This document shows positions 9,468-17,953 of a stretch of DNA of 64,000 bases, piece by piece. The position numbers were made by a program, and so were the translations under genes. Each line of letters opens with the position of its first letter. Positions within the stretch are counted from its first letter, which is position 1. The notes below the pieces were generated by a model, which was not told the DNA's origin, searched no databases, and was given only the letters and a program-made list of their open reading frames with translations. This DNA is from JAFGGG01 sp964634205 (lineage in GTDB: Bacteria > Spirochaetota > Spirochaetia > SZUA-6 > RPPD01), in contig CAZWKE010000003.1 of the NCBI GenBank assembly GCA_964634205.1, forward strand, positions 62,001 to 126,000, written 5' to 3'.

Positions 9468-10398
9468 CCATAACACGATAATGGAACTTAAAGATGTCAC
9501 CAAGGTATTCCGCAGGGGATTTTTCAGGAAAGAAAATATTTATGCCGTAGACCATATCAGTTTCAATCTGTATCGGGGAAACATCGTCTCTTTAATCGGT
9601 GAGAGCGGCAGCGGCAAGACCACCACCGGAAAGATGATTTTAAAACTTTTGAAACCGACCTCGGGAAACATCTATTACCGCGGCCGTGACATAAACCTGA
9701 TAAAAAGCGCCCGGCAGAAAGTGGAATATTACAAGGATGTACAGGCCGTTTTTCAGGAACCGTTTGCCTCGTTTAATCCTCTTTTTCGGGTAGACCGTAT
9801 CTTTGATATGGTATTTTCCAGTCTGCTGCCGGAGATAAAATCCCATGACGAGCGCGAAGAACAGGTACATACGGTACTGCGAAGTGTGCATCTGGAACCC
9901 AGGGAGGTCCTGCAGAAATACCCACACCAGCTCAGCGGAGGCCAGCTGCAGCGCCTGCTGATTGCCAGGGCGTTACTGCTTCATGCGCGGGTACTGGTGG
10001 CCGATGAGCTGATCAGTATGCTTGACGCCTCCACCCGCGTAGGGGTATTGAACCTGCTCGGCGAACTGGCATACCGGAAAGGGCTTGCCGTTATTTTTAT
10101 CACCCATGATCTTTCCCTGGGGTTCTATATGAGTGATAAATCATTAATCATGTACAACGGCAGGCTGGTCGAAACCGGGGATACGGAAAAGGTATATAAT
10201 GAGGCGGTCCACCCTTATACCAAACTTTTGCTTAATTCCGTACCGGACATCGGCTTCAGGTGGAACATGGATAAAGCGTTCAATCCGGAACATATTGTAA
10301 GCGACATCGATGACTTTTATAATAAAAACAGAAACCGTTACCCAAAGGGTTTGGTACAAACCGGTGACGGAGATCATAAGGTAATGTATACACTATAA
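9445..10398 (+). CDS. ABC importer ATPase, OppF/DppF type
   Basis: This is the second nucleotide-binding subunit, 317 residues, expected to pair with the OppD-like protein. Walker A is GESGSGKTTT, the signature is LSGGQLQR and Walker B is VLVADELISMLD. The C-terminal domain is short and lacks the cysteines of its partner. I kept the ATG at 9445 (AGGAAC upstream) over the internal ATG at 9481, which has no ribosome binding site. It ends 11 bases before the aldo/keto reductase gene, so that gene is probably co-transcribed. Confidence 0.95.
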   Translation: MNTVQNDNHNTIMELKDVTKVFRRGFFRKENIYAVDHISFNLYRGNIVSLIGESGSGKTTTGKMILKLLKPTSGNIYYRGRDINLIKSARQKVEYYKDVQAVFQEPFASFNPLFRVDRIFDMVFSSLLPEIKSHDEREEQVHTVLRSVHLEPREVLQKYPHQLSGGQLQRLLIARALLLHARVLVADELISMLDASTRVGVLNLLGELAYRKGLAVIFITHDLSLGFYMSDKSLIMYNGRLVETGDTEKVYNEAVHPYTKLLLNSVPDIGFRWNMDKAFNPEHIVSDIDDFYNKNRNRYPKGLVQTGDGDHKVMYTL

Positions 10399-10409
10399 GG
10401 GAGGAAGGT

Positions 10410-11240
10410 ATGAGTGACGCAGTTTTTAAGAAGGTAAGGCTGCACAATGGCGTGGAAATGCCCGCGGTGGGGTTGGGCGTGTTTCTGATAAAACCGGGCC
10501 GGGAAGCCGAGCAGGCGGTGGAAACCGCGCTGCAGGCGGGGTACCGCAGTATCGATACGGCTACCTTTTATGATAACGAAGCCGACGTGGGCCGGGCAAT
10601 ACAGAGGAGCAGCATCCCCCGTGAAGAAATCTTTGTTACCACAAAAGTATGGCCCACAGACCAGGGGTATGAAGAGACGCTTGCTGCCTTCAGGCGCAGC
10701 CTGGACCGTTTGGATATGGAGTACATTGATCTGTACCTTATTCATTGGCCCCGTGAATCAAAAAGCAGGGACACCTGGCGGGCGCTTGAAACCATCTATA
10801 ATAACAAGCAGGCCAGGGCCATCGGGGTAAGCAACTATACAACAACCCATCTTGAGAAGCTGAAGCAGTTCTGGGGAATCTCCCCCATGGTCAACCAGAT
10901 TGAATATCACCCCTATTTACAGCAGCCGGAATTAGTCCGCTACTGTACCGCCAATAATATCCGGGTCGAAGCCTGGAGCCCGTTGATGCGGGGGAAGGTG
11001 CTGCATGACACGGTGATAACCGCGCTGGCCGCGAAATACAACAGATCGCCGGCCCAGGTAACCCTGCGCTGGGAGCTGCAAAAGGGGCTGTTGGTGATTC
11101 CCAAGTCGGTACACGAAAAGAGAATGGTCGAAAACAAGACCCTGTTCGATTTTGAAATAGGGGCCGCGGACATGGAAAAGATAGACGCGCTGGACAGGAA
11201 TGAACGGATCGGTCCGGACCCGCACGATATCAACTTTTAA
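10410..11240 (+). CDS. Aldo/keto reductase
   Basis: This 276-residue NAD(P)H-dependent oxidoreductase has the (beta/alpha)8 fold and reduces aldehydes or ketones. The catalytic tetrad is visible as D49, Y54, K79 and H112, and the IPKSV cofactor motif lies near the C-terminus. It resembles the 2,5-diketo-gluconate reductase group (AKR5), but substrate cannot be told from sequence. GGAGG lies just before the ATG. Its position at the end of the importer operon suggests work on the imported compound. Its stop codon overlaps the stop of the opposing gene by three bases. Confidence 0.92.
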   Translation: MSDAVFKKVRLHNGVEMPAVGLGVFLIKPGREAEQAVETALQAGYRSIDTATFYDNEADVGRAIQRSSIPREEIFVTTKVWPTDQGYEETLAAFRRSLDRLDMEYIDLYLIHWPRESKSRDTWRALETIYNNKQARAIGVSNYTTTHLEKLKQFWGISPMVNQIEYHPYLQQPELVRYCTANNIRVEAWSPLMRGKVLHDTVITALAAKYNRSPAQVTLRWELQKGLLVIPKSVHEKRMVENKTLFDFEIGAADMEKIDALDRNERIGPDPHDINF

Positions 11241-14200
11241 AGCGGCGTAATGGAAACACCATTTTCATCATAACGATAGACATAGCGGCGCTTTCTATAA
11301 ATAAAATTGAACTCAAGCGATTTCCAATGGGGCGGAATATGCGGATGCGCGGCGGACGGCTCATTGTTTAAGTCCAGGCCGGCCAATGCACGGACAAGAA
11401 TATCGATTGTGCCTCCCATCACCCCGCAGTGGATTCCTTCGGCGGTGGTCCCGCCCTGTATGTCGCGTATATCGCTCCCCAATGCAATTAAAAACCGCTG
11501 CCACATTTCATCGGTCCGGTGAAGGTACTGCAGAATAAAGGAGTGTACCACATAGCTTAAGGTGGAACCGTTGCTTGAGCGGGAGACGTAATAATCATAA
11601 TTGGTTGCCAAAAACTGTACGGCGTCTCCGGGTTTATACCCCAGCCGTTCTATCACCGCGCATACCGCCTCAGGGGACAACAGATAGAACAGCATCAGTA
11701 CGTCCGCCTGTTTGTTGATTTTGTAGCGGTCCGGCGTATCATCTTCCGACTTGAGAATGCGGTCAAGCCGCTGGATGTTTTTGTACTTGCGCCGGTATCT
11801 TTCCCAGTCGATCTCTTCCAGCTTCATATAGCCGGCATACTGGGACAACAACCCATGTGAGTCTATTTCCAGATAAAGCCCGCTGCTTATTTTTTCCCAC
11901 AGCCCGGTTTCCTCTGCGGAAAACGCGAGTTTCTTTTCCAGGTTGTCACGGACCTTCCCCGGAACACCGGTTAGAATCTGCACGGTTTTACGCAGCACCC
12001 AGGCAACCAGGATATTGGTATAGGCATTATCGTTTAATCCGCCCTGCTTTGTGTCCGGATACTTTTCATGAAACTCATCCGGCCCCATTACCCCGTTTAT
12101 ATGGTAACGTCCGTCCTCCTCCTCGAAGGTGGCGATACCGGCCCAGAACCGTGCAATCTCTACCAGCATTTCCAGCCCGTAATCATAAAGGAACTCATCA
12201 TCCGCCGTATACTCATAATAGGTGATAACGTTATAGCAGACAGCCAGGGAGATATGCCGCTGTCTGCTGCTCAGGTCCGGATCCCACTCGCCTGAAACCG
12301 GATTATAATGGAGTGTTTGTGACTCTTCCACTCCGCTGTCCGCGGACTGCCAGGGATACATGGCGCCTTTATACCCGTGCTCCGACGCATACTGCCGCGC
12401 CTGGTCCAGGCGCTTGTACCGGTACAGCAGTTGTGAACGGGCGATATCGGGAAAATGCAGGATAAAAAACGGGAGAATAAAGAGCGTGTCCCAGAAGATG
12501 TGCCCGCGATAGGCCTCACCATGCAGCCCCCTGGCCGGGATCCCCGGGTCTTTTCCACAGATATGGGGAGAGGCGGTACACAGCAGATGGTAGCAGTGCA
12601 GGCGGATACTGTTCTGGGTAAACCTGTCTCCCTCAATTCTGAAGTCCATGTTTTCCCATAATTCATGCCAACGCTTTTTATGATGTGAAAAAAGCCGTGA
12701 ATAGTTCTCCATTTGCTTCAAGGTTTCCAGCGCGGCCTCTCGGGGATCGGGAACATCATTATCCAATGAGGTATAGATGCTTACCATTTTTTCAATAACA
12801 ACCGGCTGGCCCTGGATCACCCGAACCTCAAAAATCTCGGAAATAAACCCGCTCCGTTTATGGACGTGGACCGGCTCTTCAATGATTTTCCCGCCCTGGT
12901 AAATACGGGTAGCGGCATTCATATAGATGAACACGCGTGAGGTTACGGTCTCCGTAGTCAGATATATCCCCGGCGAGGTTTTCCCCGCATCGACCGGGGA
13001 CAGATGATTGGAGTTTAGGTTCCGGTAGCGCTGCACCCCATTATTGTACACAGTTCCGTCCAGAGCGGATTTCACCGCCATCTCAGCCGAATAATTGTGC
13101 GGGATGATAATGTATTTCAGGGCCACACAATGGGGGTTGTCCATACTGGCAATGCGATAACTTTCCACGGTAGTGATTCTCCCCGCCTTGTCCCTGTAGG
13201 TAATAACCCTTTTCAGTTCGGCGTTATACATATCGAGAGAATGCTCGTAATCCAGGATTTCAGCCTCAAACGGGTAGATATTATGTGAACTTCCGATATT
13301 CAGCTCCAGCAAAAGCCAGTTGGGACAGTTTACCAGATCATTATTTTCGATGTTTTTACCGTGAATACGGGTGGGCAACCTGTTGTACACCCCGGCGATA
13401 TAGGTCCCCGGGTAGTGGGTCTCCGAGCCCCGCTCATTGAGACAACAGCCGCGGGTCCCCAGGTATCCATTACCGACGGTGGTGAGTGTTTCACGCAGCT
13501 TTTCTTCCTCAGGATCAAAATCCCTGAAACGCAGGATCCAGTTTTCCCGCGGGAGCCCCTTTTCAAACCAGTTGCTGATGCGCTGAAGGTTTAACTGCCG
13601 AAGATCGGAGACGACCATATCCGCACCATGGGCATAGAGCTGCTTTTCATTATTGTGACGGGCTATTCCGACAACAAGGCTGAAATTCCCATTCTTCCCC
13701 GCCGCCACACCGGAGAGCGCGTCCTCGGCCATAGCGCATTCGGCGGGAGTAAGCCCCATCCGCTTCGCAGCGGTCACAAACAGGTCACCCCGCGGCTTAC
13801 TGCGCAATCCCAGCTCGGCGGCCACGTTACCGTCCACGACCGTCTGGAACATTCTGTCCAGCTTCATGTGCTCTATTATATAGGAACCGTTTTTACTGGA
13901 GGTTGCCACACCGATTTTGATCCCCTGCGCCGCCAGCCCCTCGATGAACTCCACCGCATGAGGATACACCTCCACCCCCTGCTCCCCGATCAGCTCGCGG
14001 AACAGGCGGTTCTTTCTGTTTCCCACCCCGCAGACGGTATTCTTCTCAGGATCATCCTGCGGATCTCCGTAGGGAACAGTGATTCCCCGTGAATCAAGGA
14101 ACACCTTTACCCCCTCATATCGTGAGCGCCCGTCCACATAGGGAATATAATCTTTATCATATTCAAAAGAGACAAACTCCCCCTGCGAACCGGAGTGCCG

Positions 14201-14305
14201 TTCTTCCAAATAGGAGTCAAACACCTTTTTCCAGGCTTGAAAATGGAGTTTTGCTGTTTGGGTGATCACCCCGTCAAGATCAAAAACGAATCCTTTGGCA
14301 TGCAT
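11237..14305 (-). CDS. Fused beta-phosphoglucomutase / GH65 disaccharide phosphorylase
   Basis: This 1022-residue protein joins two enzymes of one pathway. Residues 1 to about 240 are a HAD phosphomutase of the beta-PGM type: DLDGV with D9 and D11, SSKNGS for phosphate binding, and AEDALSG for metal. The rest is an inverting GH65 phosphorylase with its general acid at about E744 in GPDEFHE, and DNAYTN nearby. Phosphorolysis of maltose, trehalose, kojibiose or a similar alpha-glucoside gives beta-glucose 1-phosphate, which the fused mutase turns into glucose 6-phosphate. I chose the ATG at 14305; the frame runs open to 14449 only across the preceding gene. AAAGGA overlaps that gene's stop. Confidence 0.93.
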   Translation of the reverse strand: MHAKGFVFDLDGVITQTAKLHFQAWKKVFDSYLEERHSGSQGEFVSFEYDKDYIPYVDGRSRYEGVKVFLDSRGITVPYGDPQDDPEKNTVCGVGNRKNRLFRELIGEQGVEVYPHAVEFIEGLAAQGIKIGVATSSKNGSYIIEHMKLDRMFQTVVDGNVAAELGLRSKPRGDLFVTAAKRMGLTPAECAMAEDALSGVAAGKNGNFSLVVGIARHNNEKQLYAHGADMVVSDLRQLNLQRISNWFEKGLPRENWILRFRDFDPEEEKLRETLTTVGNGYLGTRGCCLNERGSETHYPGTYIAGVYNRLPTRIHGKNIENNDLVNCPNWLLLELNIGSSHNIYPFEAEILDYEHSLDMYNAELKRVITYRDKAGRITTVESYRIASMDNPHCVALKYIIIPHNYSAEMAVKSALDGTVYNNGVQRYRNLNSNHLSPVDAGKTSPGIYLTTETVTSRVFIYMNAATRIYQGGKIIEEPVHVHKRSGFISEIFEVRVIQGQPVVIEKMVSIYTSLDNDVPDPREAALETLKQMENYSRLFSHHKKRWHELWENMDFRIEGDRFTQNSIRLHCYHLLCTASPHICGKDPGIPARGLHGEAYRGHIFWDTLFILPFFILHFPDIARSQLLYRYKRLDQARQYASEHGYKGAMYPWQSADSGVEESQTLHYNPVSGEWDPDLSSRQRHISLAVCYNVITYYEYTADDEFLYDYGLEMLVEIARFWAGIATFEEEDGRYHINGVMGPDEFHEKYPDTKQGGLNDNAYTNILVAWVLRKTVQILTGVPGKVRDNLEKKLAFSAEETGLWEKISSGLYLEIDSHGLLSQYAGYMKLEEIDWERYRRKYKNIQRLDRILKSEDDTPDRYKINKQADVLMLFYLLSPEAVCAVIERLGYKPGDAVQFLATNYDYYVSRSSNGSTLSYVVHSFILQYLHRTDEMWQRFLIALGSDIRDIQGGTTAEGIHCGVMGGTIDILVRALAGLDLNNEPSAAHPHIPPHWKSLEFNFIYRKRRYVYRYDENGVSITPL

Positions 14306-14315
14306 GGTAATGGTA

Positions 14316-15506
14316 TTATCCTTTCCGTGTGAGTTGATGGAGTAACAGAATGAGGCTGTCGGGGCAGGAGACAAAATAGCTGCGTTTACAAAGAGAAGAG
14401 ACCTTCCGCTGCAGTTCGGTATCCTCGGTGACAAACACCGTGTAGACATCCTCCGAAAAGCCCCGCACCGCCTCTACCATGGACAGATCGGAGGCCGTGT
14501 CCCCACACACCAGGTGAGGTCCCTTTTCCAGTCCCAGCCCCAACGCTTCATGCAGGTATTTTATCCCGTCACCCTTGTCAAAATCCTTAACCGCAGCGGT
14601 GTCCCCGCTTCCGATGGTAAGAATTATCTCAATATCCTTGCCCGTATCCTCGATGCGAAAGTATTCCTCAGCGGGATCAAGGTTTTTCACAATACTCCGT
14701 ATCTCACCCAGCAGGGCCTGGGAGAGAGCGTCCGGTACGGTATGGTAAATATCCTGGCGGGCCAGGGTGGTTTGCCCGTATTTACACTGCAGGCCCGAAC
14801 CGATAAACGAAGCAATCCGGTACGGAGGCTTTTCCACCAATACCGCAATTTGCTTGTTGAGTTCATCGAGTTTTTGCTGCTTGTCCTCCTCAATCGGCAG
14901 GGATCCTTTTCTCCCGTGAATATCCATATACTCCCTGCCCTTGGAACCGGCATAATGAAAAATCATGGGCGGGTTTACACTTACGTCCAAAAGTCCGATG
15001 TTCTCCAGGGGTGCCGAGGTCAGAATGACGCTGTTCCGGCATTTCAACAAGGCAAACCCGGAAAGGAAATAAGCGTTGTAGACCGATTGCACCGAGGAAA
15101 GATAGCGCCCGCAGTAATTATTGACGGTGCCGTCACGGTCGGTGATAAAGCTGTTGAAGTTCAGGTCCCGCAAAAATGTCATGCCCTGTTTCACCTCATC
15201 CTTAATGTTGTTCCGGTTCATTTGATATACATAATACAGAAAAGAGTCGGGCACATGATTGAGAAAGGTGATGTCCTTTTCAAGCTCCTGTAATTCATAG
15301 GACAGATCGAATCCGATCTCCTCTCCGTTTTGAGTAAAGGTATAGAGATTGTCCTTATGGGGCAGGGCCTTGAGGGTATTATAAAGATACTGCAGCTCCT
15401 GTTTATAACTCTGAGAAAACTTCATACTCTGGATCATACTGCCGGCGATTGCGCGGCGTATCTGCACACTCCAGAACATCAACCGGTTAAAATCATTAAT
15501 AGTCAT
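14316..15506 (-). CDS. HAD phosphatase, trehalose-6-phosphate phosphatase-like
   Basis: This 396-residue HAD protein has a long helical N-terminus (1-115). A phosphatase core follows, with motif I DRDGT (D123, D125), motif II LTSAP, an OtsB-like AGSKGREY segment in the cap, and motif IV GDTASD. The arrangement resembles trehalose-phosphatase (type IIB HAD) but the N-terminal region is not one I recognise. It lies 9 bases after the flavo-diiron gene and 10 bases before the GH65 fusion, so all three are probably one transcript. A sugar phosphate substrate is likely; trehalose 6-phosphate is a guess from fold and context. Confidence 0.75.
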   Translation of the reverse strand: MTINDFNRLMFWSVQIRRAIAGSMIQSMKFSQSYKQELQYLYNTLKALPHKDNLYTFTQNGEEIGFDLSYELQELEKDITFLNHVPDSFLYYVYQMNRNNIKDEVKQGMTFLRDLNFNSFITDRDGTVNNYCGRYLSSVQSVYNAYFLSGFALLKCRNSVILTSAPLENIGLLDVSVNPPMIFHYAGSKGREYMDIHGRKGSLPIEEDKQQKLDELNKQIAVLVEKPPYRIASFIGSGLQCKYGQTTLARQDIYHTVPDALSQALLGEIRSIVKNLDPAEEYFRIEDTGKDIEIILTIGSGDTAAVKDFDKGDGIKYLHEALGLGLEKGPHLVCGDTASDLSMVEAVRGFSEDVYTVFVTEDTELQRKVSSLCKRSYFVSCPDSLILLLHQLTRKG

Positions 15507-15515
15507 TGTATCCCT

Positions 15516-16718
15516 TTAAGACTGATTTTTTATCAGACGGGCGAACTCCGCGCCGAACTCTTCACCGCGATGCAGCTCCCCCTGGTCCGGCCCGCCGGGG
15601 AATTCAAAATCCATGACAAGCTCCCAGCCCGCGGGTTCGGTCAGGTGTTTTATTTCCCGTAAGGCTCCCTTACTCCAGCCGTAACTGCCGAACATGGCCG
15701 TTTTTTTGTTTTTGACCCGTTTTAACACCGCCATCTCAAGTACGTGTACCAGCGGGGGAAACAGGCTGCCCTCATAAGTGGGTGCGCCGATGATCACGCC
15801 CGACTGGGTCCAGAGCGAGGGAAGGATATAACTGACGTGAGTGCGCGCCGCGTCAAATATTTGCAGCGGCACCCCCTGGCTGGAGATCCCCTCGATAACG
15901 GCGTTCATCATCAGCTCGGTGTTCCCATACATGGAGCCGTAGATCAACGTTATGCCGTTTTCTGTAGGTCCGGCGGCATAATCGGCCCACTGCCGGTAAA
16001 GATCCACAATGAGGCCCGGGTCCTTTCTCCAGACAAGGCCGTGTGCCGGGGCGATAACATCGATCGCCAGCGGTTTTATCTTATCGATCGCCTTCAGGAC
16101 CGGTCCGGTGAATTTGGCGATAATGTTGACAAAATAACGCAGTGCTTCCTTTTTATAAAATTCAAAGTCCGTACACTCATCGTCAAATATCGCCCCCCGC
16201 AGCGCACCGTATCCCCCGAAGGCATCGCCCGAAAAAAGTACTTTGGCTGTCTTATCATAGGTCACCATGGTCTCAGGCCAGTGCACAAAGGGCACATGGA
16301 AAAACTGCAGCGTCCTTTTCCCGATTGAAACCTCCTCGCCGTCTCCAACCTCACGGACGTTGGCCGTAATCTGGTAAAAATCCTCCAGCATTTTTTTTGC
16401 CTTGGGGCTTGCCAGTATGGTAATATCCGGCGAGATCTTTTTCAGTACATGCAGAATGCCGGTGTGGTCGGGTTCCATATGATTTATGACTACATAATCC
16501 ACCCGCCCTCCCCGCAGCACCGTTTCCATCTGATCAAAATAATTTTCCGATTTAAGGGATTTGGCCAGGTCTATGATTACCTTTTTTTCATCATTGATCA
16601 GATATGAATTATACGACACCCCTTCGCTGGAAATGGGCCAGATGCCCTCAAACAAATCTGTTGTTCTGTCATTGACCCCGATCCAGGAAATATCGGGTTT
16701 AATTTCAATTGCCGGCAT
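15516..16718 (-). CDS. fprA: A-type flavo-diiron protein (oxygen/nitric oxide reductase)
   Basis: This cytoplasmic enzyme reduces O2 to water or NO to N2O using electrons usually delivered by rubredoxin. The 400 residues comprise an N-terminal metallo-beta-lactamase-like diiron domain with the ligand motif H80-x-E82-x-D84-H85, then a flavodoxin domain with the FMN loop YGSMYGNTE at about residue 255. Length and domain order match class A FDPs with no extra C-terminal module. It is first in an operon with the HAD and GH65 genes, an odd pairing of oxygen defence with sugar metabolism. Confidence 0.95.
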   Translation of the reverse strand: MPAIEIKPDISWIGVNDRTTDLFEGIWPISSEGVSYNSYLINDEKKVIIDLAKSLKSENYFDQMETVLRGGRVDYVVINHMEPDHTGILHVLKKISPDITILASPKAKKMLEDFYQITANVREVGDGEEVSIGKRTLQFFHVPFVHWPETMVTYDKTAKVLFSGDAFGGYGALRGAIFDDECTDFEFYKKEALRYFVNIIAKFTGPVLKAIDKIKPLAIDVIAPAHGLVWRKDPGLIVDLYRQWADYAAGPTENGITLIYGSMYGNTELMMNAVIEGISSQGVPLQIFDAARTHVSYILPSLWTQSGVIIGAPTYEGSLFPPLVHVLEMAVLKRVKNKKTAMFGSYGWSKGALREIKHLTEPAGWELVMDFEFPGGPDQGELHRGEEFGAEFARLIKNQS

Positions 16719-16809
16719 ATAACACTCCTTAAAAACCTTTCAAGATAGTTACTTTCTTCATTCAATCCGTCTCTCCGGCGCGGTACGCACCGATAAGAGG
16801 TTATATATA

Positions 16810-16838
16810 ATAGTACTATCAGCCTGATTATTTTTCAA
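16810..16838 (-). promoter_or_regulatory. Predicted promoter of fprA operon
   Basis: Read on the minus strand, TTGAAA (16833-16838) and TACTAT (16810-16815) are separated by 17 bases and followed by an AT-rich stretch. This sigma70-type promoter lies about 90 bases before the fprA start. Confidence 0.55.
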
Positions 16839-16927
16839 GTTTCTTACTTGTGCAATTCGAACTTTAAAAAAAGAACAGAGCATCGTCAATAATTTTCGTC
16901 AGAAAAAAGTACTATCCATCGCGATTT

Positions 16928-17539
16928 TCAGGCGGCAAGCCTGGCGGCTATCTGGGCAATATGCCGTCCCTGGAAACGCGCCGCCTCCAGTTCATTGGCG
17001 GACGGTTGGCGCGGGGTTGTACTGCCCGCGATGGTCGATGCCCCGTAGGGAGAGCCCCCGGTGATCTGGTCCAGCCGCGTCTGTCCCCCGAAGCTGTACG
17101 GCAACCCGACGATGATAAAACCCAGGTGCAGCAACAGGATATGGAAAGAAAGGATTGTCGATTCCTGTCCTCCATGCTGTGTGGCCGAACTGGTAAAGAC
17201 GCCGCCGACCTTTCCCACAAGCGCATTTTTTTGCCAAAGCGGTCCTGCACCGTCAAGAAACTGTTTCATCTGCCCGCACATATTACCGAAACGTGTGGGT
17301 GTCCCGAACAGAATCGCATCATAAGCCGGCAGTTCCTCAATCGCACACACCGGAAGATGTGAAAAGGCCTTCTGGAAGGAGGCCGCGCCTATCTGCTGCA
17401 ATATATGGTCGGGCAGGGTCTCCGGCACCCGTTTGATATCCACCTGTGCGCCCGCTATGCTGCCTGCTCCCTCGGCAGCAGCCTGGGCCATTTTATAAAT
17501 ATGTCCATAAACCGAATAGAAAAGTATCAATACCTTCAT
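16928..17539 (-). CDS. wrbA: WrbA-type NAD(P)H:quinone oxidoreductase / flavodoxin-like protein
   Basis: This 203-residue FMN flavoprotein of the WrbA (type IV) family carries out two-electron quinone reduction, which limits oxygen radical formation. The N-terminal beta-strand and FMN phosphate loop are LILFYSVYGHIYKMA. The middle carries GTPTRFGNMCGQMKQFLD and the quinone/FMN-proximal TSSATQHGGQESTIL motif, all typical. GGAGGT precedes the ATG. It is co-directional with fprA but 209 bases away, with a separate fprA promoter between them. Confidence 0.9.
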   Translation of the reverse strand: MKVLILFYSVYGHIYKMAQAAAEGAGSIAGAQVDIKRVPETLPDHILQQIGAASFQKAFSHLPVCAIEELPAYDAILFGTPTRFGNMCGQMKQFLDGAGPLWQKNALVGKVGGVFTSSATQHGGQESTILSFHILLLHLGFIIVGLPYSFGGQTRLDQITGGSPYGASTIAGSTTPRQPSANELEAARFQGRHIAQIAARLAA

Positions 17540-17657
17540 TACTGACCTCCACGTTTTTTTAATATCTCATTAATAATATATAGGTTTTTCACCACCAGCG
17601 GCAAATCGCCGCCCCTGTTCGCGCACAGGCGGAGAATCGCAAAGCTGGAGATCATAC

Positions 17658-17919
17658 CGTGCTCCCGCGGGCACGGAGAAACGCGNNNNNNNNNNNNNNN
17701 NNNNNNNNNNNNNNNNNNNNNNNNNNNNNNNNNNNNNNNNNNNNNNNNNNNNNNNNNNNNNNNNNNNNNNNNNNNNNNNNNNNNNCGGAGAAACGCGTTG
17801 TCTGATTATTTCCGGGCGCTGCTCTCAATCCGTGCTCCCGCGGGCGCGGAGAAACGCGGTTATTATTGTTAGCGGCGATAGATAGTGTCAGCGTGCTCCC
17901 GCGGGCGCGGAGAAACGCG
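17658..17919. CRISPR. Short I-E-like CRISPR array interrupted by an assembly gap
   Basis: A 28-bp repeat beginning CGTGCTCCCGCGGGC and ending GCGGAGAAACGCG occurs at 17658-17685 (one A for G change), 17770-17797 (5' half lost in the gap), 17831-17858 and 17892-17919. The last three have an exact period of 61. Complete unique 33-base spacers lie at 17798-17830 and 17859-17891. The repeat is partly palindromic and its form resembles type I-E repeats. The 100 N at 17686-17785 hide an unknown number of units. No cas gene is in the window. Direction is unclear: repeat orientation suggests a leader on the left, but the mutated repeat is also on the left. Confidence 0.88.
17686..17785. other. Assembly gap (100 N) inside the CRISPR array
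   Basis: Exactly 100 N, a placeholder of unknown true length. Known repeats on both sides are not in register across it (112 bases apart rather than a multiple of 61), so its length is not real. Confidence 0.97.
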
Positions 17920-17953
17920 CACCTCGCGGAAGATGATTTGGGGACGCGCGCAC

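Noticed and set aside
14306..14449. 48-residue N-terminal extension of the GH65 fusion
   Set aside because: It lies in the out-of-frame end of the upstream gene, and the HAD domain starts naturally at the ATG at 14305.
17614..17641. Degenerate CRISPR repeat left of the array
   Set aside because: It matches about 19 of 28 bases, but the spacing to the next repeat is 44 rather than 61, so it may be chance.
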